NCBI GenBank assembly: GCA_028753945.1
Contig: JAPNXP010000001.1
Coordinates: forward strand, 16,544,501 to 16,608,500
Length of the DNA: 64,000 nt
Source: Hexactinellida sp. DTS-2022
Lineage: Eukaryota; Porifera; Hexactinellida
Reading direction: 5' to 3'
In this document: in pieces, positions 1-11,204 of the stretch
How the letters are laid out: every line of letters begins with the position of its first letter
Numbering within the stretch: the stretch's first letter is position 1
Notes under the pieces: generated by a model
Databases searched by the model: none
What the model was told of the DNA's origin: nothing
The model's input: the letters and a program-made list of their open reading frames with translations, nothing else
Translations under genes and position numbers: made by a program

Positions 1-192
1 TTAGTTAACTTGGTAATGTACACATATATACACTTTGTAACCATTGTAACATTAATAAACACCTATTTTCCAATATATTTTGTCTTGAAAATGATTTATT
101 GCTTAGTCATCCAAACGAATGAATATTCGAATATTCGTTCGTTTATAAAAAGATTCGTACGTTACATTTCGAATATTCGTTTTATCCCTAAG
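1..192. mobile_element. 3' half of a hAT-like MITE (GAATATTCG family), cut by the window edge
   Basis: It matches the last part of the complete element at 35317-35703: the TTAGTTAACTTG stretch, the TTTCCAATATATTTTGTC stretch, and the terminal clusters of GAATATTCG. The end is degenerate (TTTATCCCTAAG instead of TTTCAGCCCTAG), so this is an old copy. Confidence 0.7.
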
Positions 193-383
193 ACTCAAAT
201 AACGCCTGTCGATTTTACAGAATAATTATTAGCGTATGATACTGCAGGCATGAAATCTGGCGCATAATCAGGAATCCGGGATGTGGTAATACATTCTTGG
301 CGGGTTGCCAATCCAATCGATTTAAATTTGGCAATCGATATCGATAGTTCATCCAATCGATGATATGATCCAATCGATGCAAG

Positions 384-757
384 TTACCTTATTATAGGAA
401 ATTAACGCGAATTTCTCCAAATCGCGTTAATTTCCTTCGCGTTAATTTCATGGAGCGTTAATTTCCATGACCTTAATTTCCTGCTACGTATTTAGCAAAA
501 GTATAATGGATGACAAACTTCCGAGCTATATATTTTCAGATGTGCAACTAGTTTGAAAGGATATACCATGTCTATCAAGTAGATTGGAAGCCTATTTGGG
601 CACAATAATACTATTCAATCAGGAGATTAATAATCCTGAAATTTTTTTATAAAATTTATTCGCGTTAATTTCATGTATTTGAAAATGTTCAGCTCCAATT
701 CGCGTTAATTTCCTTCGCGTTAATTACATGGTGGGTTAATTTCCTATAATAAGGTAA
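384..757. mobile_element. MITE with 23-bp perfect terminal inverted repeats
   Basis: Position 384 starts TTACCTTATTATAGGAAATT and its exact reverse complement ends at 757. The motif GCGTTAATTTC recurs about six times inside in both orientations. There is no coding capacity. The superfamily is unknown and no clear target-site duplication is seen. Confidence 0.75.
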
Positions 758-1494
758 TCTCTAGACAATGCGTCTTGCTTAGCCTCATTTGTCAAATTAT
801 AGAAAACTATCAAAACTACTACAAAGTGGTTTATTGTCAAACGTGGGCGACTAAGCTGCCCCTATATTACTAACAAGACTAACAAGAATAACAAGAAGTG
901 TTATCATTCTACGAATTTCAGGGGGATTGCTCCCAGTTTTATCTGTATGAAGTTATATATTCAAATATTAATAAGGGGGACCATCCACGACTGCCATGGA
1001 TGGTCCGGCCGGACCTATTACGGCGGCGGACCATTTATGGCGTGATGCTCCCAATCAACTAGTAATGGTAGATAATTAGTTTTTTTAATAAAATTGATAA
1101 TATTCATTTTTATAAAATGAGATCTCTGGAGAGGACATGTAGAGAACTATTTGGGAAAAAATCGACTTCGCATGCTCCCAAACCAAAGTTAGTGAAATGT
1201 AAATGCTAAATTCCCAAAATATTCACGTTTTAAAAACTAATTCTATTTCTGGTAAAGTTTTTGTGAAGAAATTCCAATTCTGCTAAACTTTTCATAAATT
1301 CACATATCTAAAGTTTAAGAAAAGCTATATTTCTTCTATACAACACAATTATAGTTTTAGAAACCTAATAAAACTTGAGTATTAAAAATAGTTGAGTATA
1401 TTTGAGTAAATTTGGAAAATTTGAAAAATTTAAGTATTTTTGGAATTTTCTCAAAATATAATGCTGTGTAATCTATTATCTTAAGTGCTGAATA
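758..1494. other. Gene-free stretch
   Basis: No credible ORF. The only structure seen is a short GC-rich palindromic patch near 966-1045 (GACCATCCA / TGGATGGTC, then GGCCGGACC), probably a remnant of a small transposon. Confidence 0.5.
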
Positions 1495-1592
1495 CAGTAA
1501 ACCCTCGTTTGTACAAACACGGTAGATACGAATTCCGGATAAGGTGAAACATTTTGACGATTCCCTGGTGTTCGTGCTAACGAGGTTGTACT

Positions 1593-2229
1593 CAGTGATG
1601 TGCTCCGTTACTAGTAACGGAGTAACGGTAACGGAAAAAGTAATGGTAGCGGAACATCCGTGACTTTTAACTAGTTATCGTTATCTTTATTCAGTTACTC
1701 TTACCATTACACTATCCACGGACTACAACCGTGCACTATCGTAACACTGTTACCGTTACTACGTTAAACTTACACCATTGCCATTACAGCGTTATTTTTA
1801 ATCAGTTACCGTTACATTAAGGTAACTGTACTGATTAAAGGTAAACGGATTAACTTAACAAAAGTAACGGAGTAACGGTAACGGAAAAAGTAATGGTAGC
1901 GGAACATCCGTGACTTTTAACTAGTTATCGTTATCTTTATTCAGTTACTCTTACCATTACACTATCCACGGACTACAACCGTGCACTATCGTAACACTGT
2001 TACCGTTACTACGTTAAACTTACACCATTGCCATTACAGCGTTATTTTTAATCAGTTACCGTTACATTAAGGTAACTGTACTGATTAAAGGTAAACGGAT
2101 TAACTTAGCAAAAGTAACAGAGTAACGGTAGCGGAACAAATAAAGTAACGGTAACGGAGTAACGGTAACGGGAGATAAAAAGTAACGGTATTGGAGTAAC
2201 GGCAGATTTAGTAACGGAGCACATCACTG
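1593..2229. mobile_element. hAT-like MITE, TIR CAGTGATGTGCTCCGTTAC
   Basis: The first 19 bases (CAGTGATGTGCTCCGTTAC) and the inverted last bases (GTAACGGAGCACATCACTG) match. The interior is built of GTAACGG and CCGTTAC motifs plus a large direct repeat. It inserted into a mariner-like MITE. Confidence 0.7.
1613..2112. repeat. Two tandem 250-bp direct repeats
   Basis: The unit beginning AGTAACGGAGTAACGGTAAC at 1613 recurs at 1863 with only one or two changes over 250 bp. This implies a recent duplication inside the MITE. Confidence 0.85.
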
Positions 2230-2334
2230 GTTTGTACTGTACTGTACTCTAATTTAGTACATTACTTGCATAGACTCATTAACAATCGTATTTTCAATGA
2301 GAACTTCCCCTATATAATAGCTCTATATACTATA

Positions 2335-2625
2335 CTGTAACAGTAACATTAACAGAATAACAGTATAAATTAACTCAACAAACCTCTTGTTGCAATGTCG
2401 AATATGTTTAGTATTTCATCAATGTTATAATAATAATAATGATGATGATGAGTGATTCGTATTTTAACTGAAGAATACATTGAAAATCAAAATGGGCCAT
2501 TGGTCATGGGTCACAGAGCCGTGGCTCATGGCCCATCTGACCCATGACCCATGACCCATGACCCATCTGACCCATGACCCATCTGACCCATGACCCATCG
2601 ACCCATGGTCCACTCTGAACTGAAC
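2335..2625 (-). mobile_element. Degenerate copy of the CAGAGTGGA MITE with an ACCCATG minisatellite
   Basis: This is the reverse-complement relative of the element at 23599-23999. Both share the ATTCTTCAGTTAAAATACGAA stretch, the trinucleotide ATT/ATG tract and the TTGCAACA segment. The 2510-2615 part is a tandem run of TGACCCATGACCCATC-type units. It ends GGTCCACTCTG. Confidence 0.65.
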
Positions 2626-2639
2626 TACAGTCGTAATGT

Positions 2640-3650
2640 AATTATATTCGACAATATTATTACAAATAATAATATAAGCTAAAAGAACTGAAAATTTCTA
2701 AAAAATGAAAAGTGTTGATCTATACTGAAGAATCCGTACCTACTCTACCGAAATCGCGCTTCCGAATGTAGCCAATCGATTAATGCACAAGCAATTGTCC
2801 AATAGCCAATTCCTGGAAATAAATAAATTGTACCGTAATGCTGTATCAACCTCTAAAATGTGATACTCCACAAGAATGTTCGATGGTCGGACATCCAATA
2901 TGCTGAGTGGGCTGCTGCCTAGAGGGCCATGGCTTCTGAAGGGCCGAAAAATATACTCGTTATATAAAAATTTTTTGATCTATCAAATTGTCATTCTTCC
3001 TTTCTTCTACAAATCTATCAGTTCTGAATCACGCAAGGAAGTTCGTAAAACTGATTGACTTCAATATTTATATTGATATTTTATTCAATTTTAAACATTT
3101 ATTTTAATTAAAATTGTGAGTAAAGTTCGTTTTCGGTAAATACAGTTACCACATGAATAGAATAGGCAATATGGTAGGGCCTGGCGCTCTACAGAAAAAT
3201 CTCGTCAGTACGAAGACCAGGGGACGGTCAAAATAAGTTCGTATTATCCGAAATTCGTGTTAATCAATATCATTTGTATTGATAAAGCTTGGTGGGGAGG
3301 AAATAGTTTTTGTATTTACCGGAATTTCGCATAAACCGTGTTCGTATTAACGAAGTTATACTGTGTGTAATAGTAATGGTATTACAATACACTAAAGTAA
3401 AGTTACTGTCATTCAATTATTGGTTGAAAGGGGAAAGGGGCCCTAATTCTACCAAGCCTATGAGCCCGCCCACCTATGAACCGGTCATGCATATTTGTTG
3501 CCCAGTGCGCCGTCTATCCACAGCAGACATTATGAATGCACTGTATTAGTTATGCTGAGAAAACTTGAGAATATTTGAAATTATTGTCAATTGCAATATA
3601 TTTCAAACAATATTGCATTAATGTGTATATAGAGCACGAGTCGTGCAATA
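2640..3650. other. Gene-free stretch with mariner-like remnants
   Basis: No supported gene. Around 3120-3370 there are degraded, opposed pieces resembling TA-inserting MITEs (GTTCGTATTAACGAAGTTATACTG at the right end). The short ORFs here have no protein-like features. Confidence 0.4.
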
Positions 3651-3870
3651 TTAAAATGAGATGATTGTTAAAAAGCCCTATCGATAAATAAAATGAGATA
3701 AATTTGAAGTGGAATTTAATTGGTTGAACAAATAGAGTCAGAACTGTTGATCAAGAATACAATCTAACAAATGGTGTTAATGGCAAGTTGTTAAGCTGTA
3801 GATGGAATAGGTGTCAGGGAACAATTGGAGCATCAAAAGAGTGGTGAGATCTAGACTCCACCTCTGGACT

Positions 3871-3999
3871 TCATACTGTCACTATAGAGATCTTGTCGTC
3901 ATCTACAGAGATCTTGTCGTCATCGAGAGAGTGCTTGTCGTCATCGATAAAGTGCTTGTCGTCATCGAGAGAGCTTTTGTTGATCATGAAGAATTTCAT
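3871..3999 (-). CDS. DDDK-repeat micro-protein, copy 1 (42 aa)
   Basis: A 42-codon ORF starting MKFFMINKSS, followed by four approximate repeats in which a hydrophobic residue precedes DDDK (LDDDKH, IDDDKH, LDDDKI, VDDDKI), ending ISIVTV. The repeats correspond to a ~21-bp DNA tandem unit. A consensus-like TATA box lies at 4092-4099 on the same strand, about 93 bp upstream of the ATG, leaving room for a ~65-nt leader. All six copies in this window keep exactly 129 nt, with mostly synonymous changes. Function is unknown. It may be a real micro-peptide or a by-product of repeat structure; no homologue is recognised. The opposite-strand 68-codon ORF is treated as a shadow. Confidence 0.35.
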   Translation of the reverse strand: MKFFMINKSSLDDDKHFIDDDKHSLDDDKISVDDDKISIVTV

Positions 4000-4091
4000 T
4001 TTGCTTTAGTGGAGTAGGTTGTTGTTTGAGAAGAAAGGAGAGAAGAGTGTAGTTGTATTCTGATCGAGTTATTTCACTCTAATGTGTTCCC

Positions 4092-4099
4092 TATTTATA
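4092..4099 (-). promoter_or_regulatory. TATA box upstream of DDDK ORF copy 1
   Basis: TATAAATA on the minus strand in the context AAGTATAAATAGGG; the same spacing occurs in all six copies. Confidence 0.45.
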
Positions 4100-4187
4100 C
4101 TTGTGTGATTTGCTAAGCAGCTACTGAAGTATTTCCAGCACAGACGAACTCTGCATTGAATGTGTATTCACCAGTTGAGGTCAAAAG

Positions 4188-4195
4188 TATAAATA
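4188..4195 (+). promoter_or_regulatory. Inward-facing TATA box of the same arm
   Basis: TATAAATA in AAAAGTATAAATAGAAGC lies ~90 bp from the outward TATA and points the other way, so the arm is organised like a divergent promoter. An 18-codon ORF (4274-4327, starting MRSILSIVSS) follows downstream. Confidence 0.35.
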
Positions 4196-4992
4196 GAAGC
4201 GAGAAGTTTCACTTGACAAGAAAACTGATTCTCTTTCTACTTTCTAACTACTGTGCTATTGTTGAATAGTTGAATGAGGTCAATTCTCTCTATTGTTAGT
4301 TCTGCTATTTTGCTATGCAGCAACTAGTGATGGAGAGAATATTAACATACGTACTAGATTGAAATATTGCTTATATAATAAATTTGTAAATTATTAATTA
4401 CTAATTTACTACCATGGCCATTATTTACAGGTAAAATATATCGGTAATCAGTGGACGGATAATAGCTAGGTGATCTTTATAGACTGGTTCCTAAGTCTGT
4501 TTACAACCAAAGCATCTTTGTACAAGCTTGACACTTGTTGATTGGATTTGGGATATAAACGCTAAATTAATAGAACCTAGTTAAATGAGTGAATCCTAGT
4601 GCATTCCTTCTATATTTGAGCTCTGAACTTAGTGTGAGATTCAACATAAATATAGTTTAGGAAGCAGTGAAATATTATTTACCACAAGAGGGCGTATTTT
4701 TGTTAACATTGTAGAAGTGTATTTCAAAAATAATTGTAGACTTGTAGACAGAATTAATTAGGAGAGTTTTATATAATTCAAATTAGTCTTCACGAAGCGT
4801 ATCTAACTATTCTTTCTGTGAAAAATCAGAAAACAAGATTTTTGATACTTTCAAATCATTCCAATGACAGTATACCTATGAATCTCTTGCTAAAGACAGG
4901 AATATTTGTGATTTTGCCACGAAATTATCGTTATTAAATTATAATTATTTATATAATTCTTTCAAATTAAAACACTGATGCATAAGTAGATA

Positions 4993-5081
4993 CATTCGAC
5001 TCCGCTTAATAGTGTCACCTCGAACCAGGTTGCTTTGACCCAATTAATCGGAGAAACATAATAAGCGGAGTCGACTGCATG
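4993..5081. mobile_element. Small TA-inserted MITE (CGACTCCGCTTAATA family)
   Basis: It begins CATTCGACTCCGCTTAATAG after TA and ends with the inverse AATAAGCGGAGTCGACTGCATG before TA. It is the same family as 15003-15196 and lies within the core of foldback element A. Confidence 0.55.
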
Positions 5082-5558
5082 TATTTAGTTAATGAAACAG
5101 GTGTGTATATATTTCTGTGTTTTTTTATCAGCAATCAGACTGGCCAAATCTTTGCTAGCATCTTGAGTAAACTTTCTAACCATAACAACTAGTTGATTGA
5201 GCAAATATTAGTCAGGGCTGTTATTACAGCGATAATTGTGAACCTAGGTATGCTTAAGGATAGTCTGTACTAACAGTAAAGAAGATTTTCTGTTAATCTT
5301 TGTCATATCTCTTCTCTATATTAGTTTGTTGCTAGCAAATATAACAAAACTAATACAGAGAGAATTGAACTCATTCTACTATTCAACAATAGCACAGTAG
5401 TTAGAAAGTAGAAAGAGAATCAGTTTTATTGTCAAGTGAAGCTTCTCGCTTCTATTTATACTTTTGAGCTCAACTGGTGAATACACTTCCAATGCAGTAG
5501 TCAATACAAGCGTCTGTGCAGGAAATACTTTAGTAGCTGCTTAGCAAACTCACACAAG

Positions 5559-5566
5559 TATAAATA
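5559..5566 (+). promoter_or_regulatory. TATA box upstream of DDDK ORF copy 2
   Basis: TATAAATA in the context AAGTATAAATAGGG, 94 bp upstream of the ATG at 5661. Confidence 0.45.
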
Positions 5567-5660
5567 GGGAACACATTAGAGTGAAATAACTCGATCAGAA
5601 TACAACTACACTCTTCTCTCCTTTCTTCTCAAACAACACAACCTACTCCACTAAAGCAAA

Positions 5661-5789
5661 ATGAAATTCTTCATGATCAACAAAAGCTCTCTTAATGATG
5701 ACAAGCACTTTATCGATGATGACAAGCACTCTCTCGATGACGACAAGATCTCTGTAGATGACGACAAGATCTCTATAGTGACAGTATGA
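5661..5789 (+). CDS. DDDK-repeat micro-protein, copy 2 (42 aa)
   Basis: Same ORF as copy 1, with one amino-acid change (the first repeat reads LNDDK). It is intact from MKFFM to ISIVTV and reads out of element A towards the 5975-7415 spacer. Confidence 0.35.
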   Translation: MKFFMINKSSLNDDKHFIDDDKHSLDDDKISVDDDKISIVTV

Positions 5790-6364
5790 AGTCCAGAGGT
5801 GGAGTCTAGATCTCACCACACTTTTGATGCTCCAATTGTTCCCTGACACCTATTCCATCTACAGCTTAACAACTTGCCATTAACACCATTTGTTAGATTG
5901 TATTCTTGATCAACAGTTCTGACTCTATTTGTTCTACCAATTAAATTCTACTTCTCTAAATTCATCTCACTTTAATATATAGAACACGGGACTCTTCTTA
6001 TACAATTATATAATACTAATTAACTGAATTTTTAAGATTTCTACAATGGAGTATATACTGTTACAAATACAAAGCTGAAACCCCTTGAACCGATTGTCAG
6101 TATTCATATATAGATTCTTACCGAATCCCATATATTCGGTTAGATACTCAATTCTAGGTTTGCAACCGATATCAAGTATTCACTAAATTATATTCCGCTT
6201 ACCCGAAAATATCTTTGTTCAATTGCAACCTTGGTCTAATCATACTGTATAATAATAAATTAGTTGCAAATCTCTAAGTGAATTATAAGATTCCACCAAC
6301 TTGTTTACCAATTTTGTCAACAATAAATAATATAATTAATTTGAGCTTTTTTAAATGATGTATA

Positions 6365-6540
6365 CAGTGAATTCCCGTTATAGCGAATTCAGATATAACG
6401 ACTTACTCCCTTATGATAAAATTGATACTTTGCCCACTGACATTTTAAATGCATTAATTATTATCCGCTTATGACGAATATCCGGATACAACGAAGGAAT
6501 TTACAGGTCCCAAGCACTTCGTAATAACGAGAGTTGACTG
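6365..6540. mobile_element. Mariner-like MITE with TA target duplication
   Basis: TA is followed by CAGTGAATTCCCGTTATAGC, and the element ends TTCGTAATAACGAGAGTTGACTG before TA. It is absent from the homologous position in the inverted arm. Confidence 0.65.
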
Positions 6541-6723
6541 TACGTAATTACTAATTAGAGAGTATTCAAATGTAGCATTCGAAATCAGCACAATTATTTG
6601 CTTATATTTCGCGTTGGAAGCTAGAAGCTAGCTTCCTTTTAAGTCTATTCACTTATTTTGTAAACAAAAAATAAATATAATATTATAAATTTTGGAAATT
6701 CGTATCCAATTTAATGTTCATTT

Positions 6724-7018
6724 TAGCGCTCGACAAAATAAATTTTGATGGTGGCTAATTAAGCCACCAACTCACTTTTAAAACCTGACTTTTTTCACTG
6801 CTAAAGAATAATCAACGGCTGGTTCAACAAACCACTGATGGCCGTAAAAGAATACCAATATTCATAACCAATAATGCAATGAACAATATAACCAACACAA
6901 AATCAAATAATTGCACAATTAATGGTGGATTAGTAAAGCCACCAAAATTAAAATTTGGTGTCTTAAGATAGATTTTTAGTGGCTAATGCCACCAAACCAC
7001 CTAATTTGACGAGCACTA
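6724..7018. mobile_element. MITE with TAGYGCTCG termini
   Basis: The ends TAGCGCTCGACAAAATAA and the inverse of TAATTTGACGAGCACTA form imperfect terminal repeats. Internal palindromic pairs of GGTGGCTAA / GCCACCA occur. It is absent from the inverted arm. Confidence 0.55.
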
Positions 7019-7614
7019 GAACTTCATTTGCAATAGCATTTGGAGTTAGTATCTTTCTCATTTATAAATGCGGTTTCTATTCCTCTGTAGAACTTTAATA
7101 CAATCCGGGAAAACAAGCACACAAAGAAAAATCGGGTTTTAAATAATACAGATACGAATCATAGTTCTTAAACCTTCCCGGTTCATAGGCTTTATGTACA
7201 ACGTTGTAATTACTATAACTTGTTGGAATAAACAAATTTATTGGGGCGAGGGACGAAATAAACTCTTTTCTCATCTTTCCAGAGACTGGGGACAGATTAC
7301 ACCTCCCGTCTAATGGACACTTATGATTATTAGTCCCTTATACAGTACATTATTTAAATTATGTTATTCTAAAATATTCGTTCCATCAGTATTATATTAA
7401 CGTATACAAAGTGTCCCTTGTTGCTATATTAATTTAAGAGAAATTTATAGAAGTAGAATTTAATTGGTTGAACAAATAGAGTCAGAACTGTTGATCAAGA
7501 ATACAAACTAACAAATGGTGTTAATGGCAAGTTGTTAAGCTGTAGATGGAATAGGTGTCAGGGAACAATTGGAGCATCAAAAGAGTGGTGAGATCTAGAC
7601 TCCACCTCTGGACT

Positions 7615-7743
7615 TCATACTGTCACTATAGAGATCTTGTCGTCATCTACAGAGATCTTGTCATCATCGAGAGAGTGCTTGTCGTCATCGATATAGTGCT
7701 TGTCGTCATCGAGAGAGCTTTTGTTGATCATGAAGAATTTCAT
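7615..7743 (-). CDS. DDDK-repeat micro-protein, copy 3 (42 aa)
   Basis: Intact 129-nt ORF with one conservative change (F to Y in the second repeat) and a synonymous GAC-to-GAT difference. TATA at 7836-7843 on the same strand. Confidence 0.35.
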   Translation of the reverse strand: MKFFMINKSSLDDDKHYIDDDKHSLDDDKISVDDDKISIVTV

Positions 7744-7835
7744 TTTGCTTTAGTGGAGTAGGTTGTTGTTTGAGTAGAAAGGCGAGAAGAGTGTAGTTGT
7801 ATTCTGATTGAGTTATTTCACTCTAATGTGTTCCC

Positions 7836-7843
7836 TATTTATA
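7836..7843 (-). promoter_or_regulatory. TATA box upstream of DDDK ORF copy 3
   Basis: TATAAATA on the minus strand, at the same spacing from the ATG as in the other copies. Confidence 0.45.
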
Positions 7844-9397
7844 CTTGTGTGAGTTGCTAAGCAGCTACTAAAGTATTTCCAGCACATACGCTTGCATTGA
7901 ATACTGCATTGGAAGTGTATTTCCCAGTTGAGCTCAAAAGTATAAATAGAAGCGAGAAGCTTCACTTGACAATAAAACTGATTCTCTTTCTACTTTCTAA
8001 CTACTGTGCTATTGTTGAATAGTAGAATGAGTTCAATCTTCTCTATTATTAGTTCTGCTATATATTGCTAGGCAGCAACTAGTAATAGTATCTAATGAGT
8101 GATGTACTGCTAGACTACCTTGATTAATACTAATGCTACATTAATTAATTTATAACATTGCCGCTATTAACTGGTGACCCACAAGCTGCTATAGCTATAT
8201 ACAAGCAATGACTATTAGGCTGTTTGAAGACATTACGATCAACAATTTAAAATTTAGTTTTGATTATACAGTTAACTATTAAAGGAGTAATTTACTATTC
8301 TCATTAGAAAAATTAAGTCGTACAAAATGAACTTATTATTCGGATTCACTGTTCTAGCCTAATTCAAAGCCTTTTCAATACAAATTATACCTGCTAGTAC
8401 GAATTTCGGAACTCATTATGCCGGTCCCTTGGTGTACATATTAATGATGTTCTACAGCACATCTAATTGCACTAATGCAACCGGTGTCAACATATCCCTG
8501 TGTTTCCATTTTATCAAATCGTATGTCAATACTTCTCAACAAGCAATTTTCGGTTAAAAACTGTTCAACTAGCACAACTACTATTTGTTGGACATACATT
8601 TTGCTAGGACTAGCATAGTGCTGATAGTATAAGAGATTGTTGTTCCAAGTTTTGACCCAATCCAAATTGTCAACCGTCGACAGTTCAATTTGTATTACAA
8701 ATTTAACAATAATTCGAAAATGATTAACTTAACTCATGTTGTATGTATACTATTAATGAGAGTGCTATTTCGCACATAATTCGGACCCTCTAATAGATAA
8801 AAATCTGAAATTTTAATAGAACATGCATATTAAGGATGCGGACACGTTGGTTACACCAGATTGCCAAAAGCTTACTTATTATCACATGATGACGTAATTA
8901 CTAAATTTCATATTGTTCATTCAATCATTTTAGGTATATTGACGCTTCATAATCAACGTTTCAAGTATATAAACCATACACCAACCGCGAAGCGATTGGT
9001 GTGTGGTTGTGTTCTGTAGCGAAGCGACCTGGAAAGCGAAGCGCGCTATTATTTATTTAATATAGAAGAAACAATCTATCTTATAGGTTTACAAATCCTA
9101 TACTTGTAATAATTATAGTCACCATAAACAATATGTTCATCAATCAAATCCAATCTCTATCACTAGTTGCTGCATAGCAATATCGCAGAACTAACAATAG
9201 AGAGAATTGAACTCATTCTACTTTCAACAATAGCACAGTAGTTAGAAAGTAGAAAGAGAATCAATTTCTTGTCAAGTGAAGCTTCTCGCTTCTATTTATA
9301 CTTTTGAGCTCAACTGGTGAATACACTTCCAATGCAGTATTCAATGCAAGCGTATGTGCTGGAAATACTTTAGTAGCTGCTTAGCAACTCACACAAG

Positions 9398-9405
9398 TAT
9401 AAATA
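9398..9405 (+). promoter_or_regulatory. TATA box upstream of DDDK ORF copy 4
   Basis: TATAAATA, 94 bp upstream of the ATG at 9500. An opposed TATTTATA lies near 9293, again giving the divergent layout. Confidence 0.45.
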
Positions 9406-9499
9406 GGGAACACATTAGAGTGAAATAACTCGATCAGAATACAACTACACTCTTCTCTCCTTTCTTCTCAAACAACACAACCTACTCCACTAAAGCAAA

Positions 9500-9628
9500 A
9501 TGAAATTCTTCATGAACAAAAAAAGCTCTCTCGATGACGACAAGCACTTTATCGATGATGACAAGCACTCTCTCGATGACGACAAGATCTCTGTAGATGA
9601 CGACAAGATCTCTATAGTGACAGTATGA
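9500..9628 (+). CDS. DDDK-repeat micro-protein, copy 4 (42 aa)
   Basis: Intact 129-nt ORF with two changes near the N-terminus (MNKKSS instead of MINKSS). All four DDDK motifs are kept. Confidence 0.35.
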   Translation: MKFFMNKKSSLDDDKHFIDDDKHSLDDDKISVDDDKISIVTV

Positions 9629-9839
9629 AGTCCAGAGGTGGAGTCTAGATCTCACCACTCTTTTGATGCTCCAATTGTTCCCTGTCACCTATTCCATCTA
9701 CAGCTTAGCTACTTGCCATTAACACCATTTGTTAGTTTGTATTCTTGATCAACAGTTCTGACTCTATTTGTTCTACCAATTAAATTCCACTTCTTCTTAT
9801 TAGTATCTCACTTAATATAGCAACACGGGACACTTTGTA

Positions 9840-10778
9840 TACAGTTATACTTATGACAGTGATGAGCCAAATATTTTAGAATTACATAATTAAATAATGT
9901 ACTGTATAAGGGATAGATAATCATAAGTGTCCATTACAGCGGGAGGTGTAATCTGTCCCCAGTCTCTGAAAAGATGAGATTAAAGTATTATTTCGTTCAC
10001 CTAGCCCTAATAAAATTGTTTATTCTCAGAAATTAATAGTAATTACATCGTATATAAACATATAAATCGAAGTGTTAAGAACTCTGATTCGTGTCTGTAT
10101 TACTTAAGTTTTTAAAACCCGTATATATTTGTGTGTTTGTTTGTCCGAAGTGTATTAAAGTGATAACTTATGGATGAATAGAAACCGCATTTATAATTGA
10201 GAGAGAAACAAATTTCCATATGTTATCACAAATGAACAATAAACTAGATACGATTTCCAAAATTTCTAACATGAATAATCAGTCTTTGTTTACAAAATTA
10301 TTGATCAAAATTCAAATGAAACTAGAGTCTAGTTCTAAAGGGCAAAGTACGGTAAGTGATAATTGTGATAAGAATGCTACAGTGAATACTCTCTAATTAA
10401 GTATATTACATTTAAAATATGTCAAATTACGTATAATATTTAATGTTGACAAAATTGGTAAACAAGTTTGTGGAATCTTATAATTCACTTAGAGATTTGC
10501 TACTAATTTATTATTATACAGTATGATTAGACAAATGTTGCAATTGAACAAAGATATATTTTCAGGTAAGCGGAATATTATTTAGCGAATACTACTTGAT
10601 ATAGGTTGCAGACCTAGAATTGAGTATCTAACCGAATATCTGGGATTCGGTAAGAATCTATTTATGAATACTGACAATCGGTTCAAGGGGTTTCAGCTTT
10701 CTATTTGTAACAGTATATACTCCATTGTAGAAATCTTAAAAATTCCGTTAATTAGTATTATATAATTGTATAAGAAGA
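9840..10778. repeat. Right arm (X') of the large inverted duplication
   Basis: Reverse complement of 5975-7415 minus its two MITEs. Homology runs continuously from the GGGACACTTTGTATAC junction to the AAGAAGAGTCCC junction. Confidence 0.75.
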
Positions 10779-10975
10779 GTCCCATGTTGCTAAAGTGAGA
10801 TGAATTTAGAGAAGTAGAATTTAATTGGTAGAACAAATAGAGTCAGAACTGTTGATCAAGAATACAATCTAACAAATGGTGTTAATGGCAAGTTGTTAAG
10901 CTGTAGATGGAATAGGTGTCAGGGAACAATTGGAGCATCAAAAGAGTGGTGAGATCTAGACTCCACCTCTGGACT

Positions 10976-11104
10976 TCATACTGTCACTATAGAGATCTTG
11001 TCGTCATCTACAGAGATCTTGTCGTCATCGAGAGAGTGCTTGTCGTCATCGATAAAGTGCTTGTCGTCATCGAGAGAGCTTTTGTTGATCATGAAGAATT
11101 TCAT
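10976..11104 (-). CDS. DDDK-repeat micro-protein, copy 5 (42 aa)
   Basis: Intact ORF, identical in amino acids to copies 1 and 6. TATA at 11197-11204 on the same strand. Confidence 0.35.
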   Translation of the reverse strand: MKFFMINKSSLDDDKHFIDDDKHSLDDDKISVDDDKISIVTV

Positions 11105-11196
11105 TTTGCTTTAGTGGAGTAGGTTGTTGTTTGATAAGAAAGGAGAGAAGAGTGTAGTTGTATTCTGATCGAGTTATTTCACTCTAATGTGTTCCC

Positions 11197-11204
11197 TATT
11201 TATA
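11197..11204 (-). promoter_or_regulatory. TATA box upstream of DDDK ORF copy 5
   Basis: TATAAATA on the minus strand, same spacing as the other copies. Confidence 0.45.

Larger units (their letters stand above)
1495..2250. mobile_element. Mariner-like MITE fragment interrupted by a hAT-like MITE
   Basis: TA at 1493-1494 is followed by CAGTAAACCCTCGTTTGTAC, the typical start of a TA-inserting MITE. The sequence is broken at 1593 by another element, and TTGTACTGTACTG follows at about 2232. Confidence 0.45.
3655..5980. mobile_element. Foldback element A: ~640-bp inverted arms around a ~1-kb core
   Basis: The left arm (about 3700-4327) and right arm (about 5321-5965) are reverse complements. 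Each arm holds a TATA box and a DDDK micro-ORF pointing out of the element, and a second TATA box pointing inward. The core (4328-5320) shows no coding potential and does not resemble the cores of elements B and C. Such long-armed, core-variable structures are typical of non-autonomous foldback transposons; that classification is inferred. Confidence 0.65.
5975..7415. repeat. Left arm (X) of a large inverted duplication
   Basis: Its reverse complement is recognisable along 9840-10778. Matching landmarks are the GTTACAAATA...ACCGATTGTCAGTATTCAT segment, the TTACCGAATCCCATATATTCG segment, AATTAGAGAGTATTC, ATAAATGCGGTTTCTATTC and AGAGACTGGGGACAGATTAC. The left arm carries two extra MITEs (6365-6540 and 6724-7018) absent from the right arm, so those insertions post-date the duplication. 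No protein-coding gene is seen. Confidence 0.75.
7415..9840. mobile_element. Foldback element B
   Basis: Arms at about 7440-8085 and 9165-9800 are reverse complements and contain DDDK ORF copies 3 and 4. The core (8090-9160) is dissimilar to the other two cores and includes a CGAAGCG-rich patch at 8990-9045. It sits at the centre of the 3.6-12.9 kb palindrome. Confidence 0.65.
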
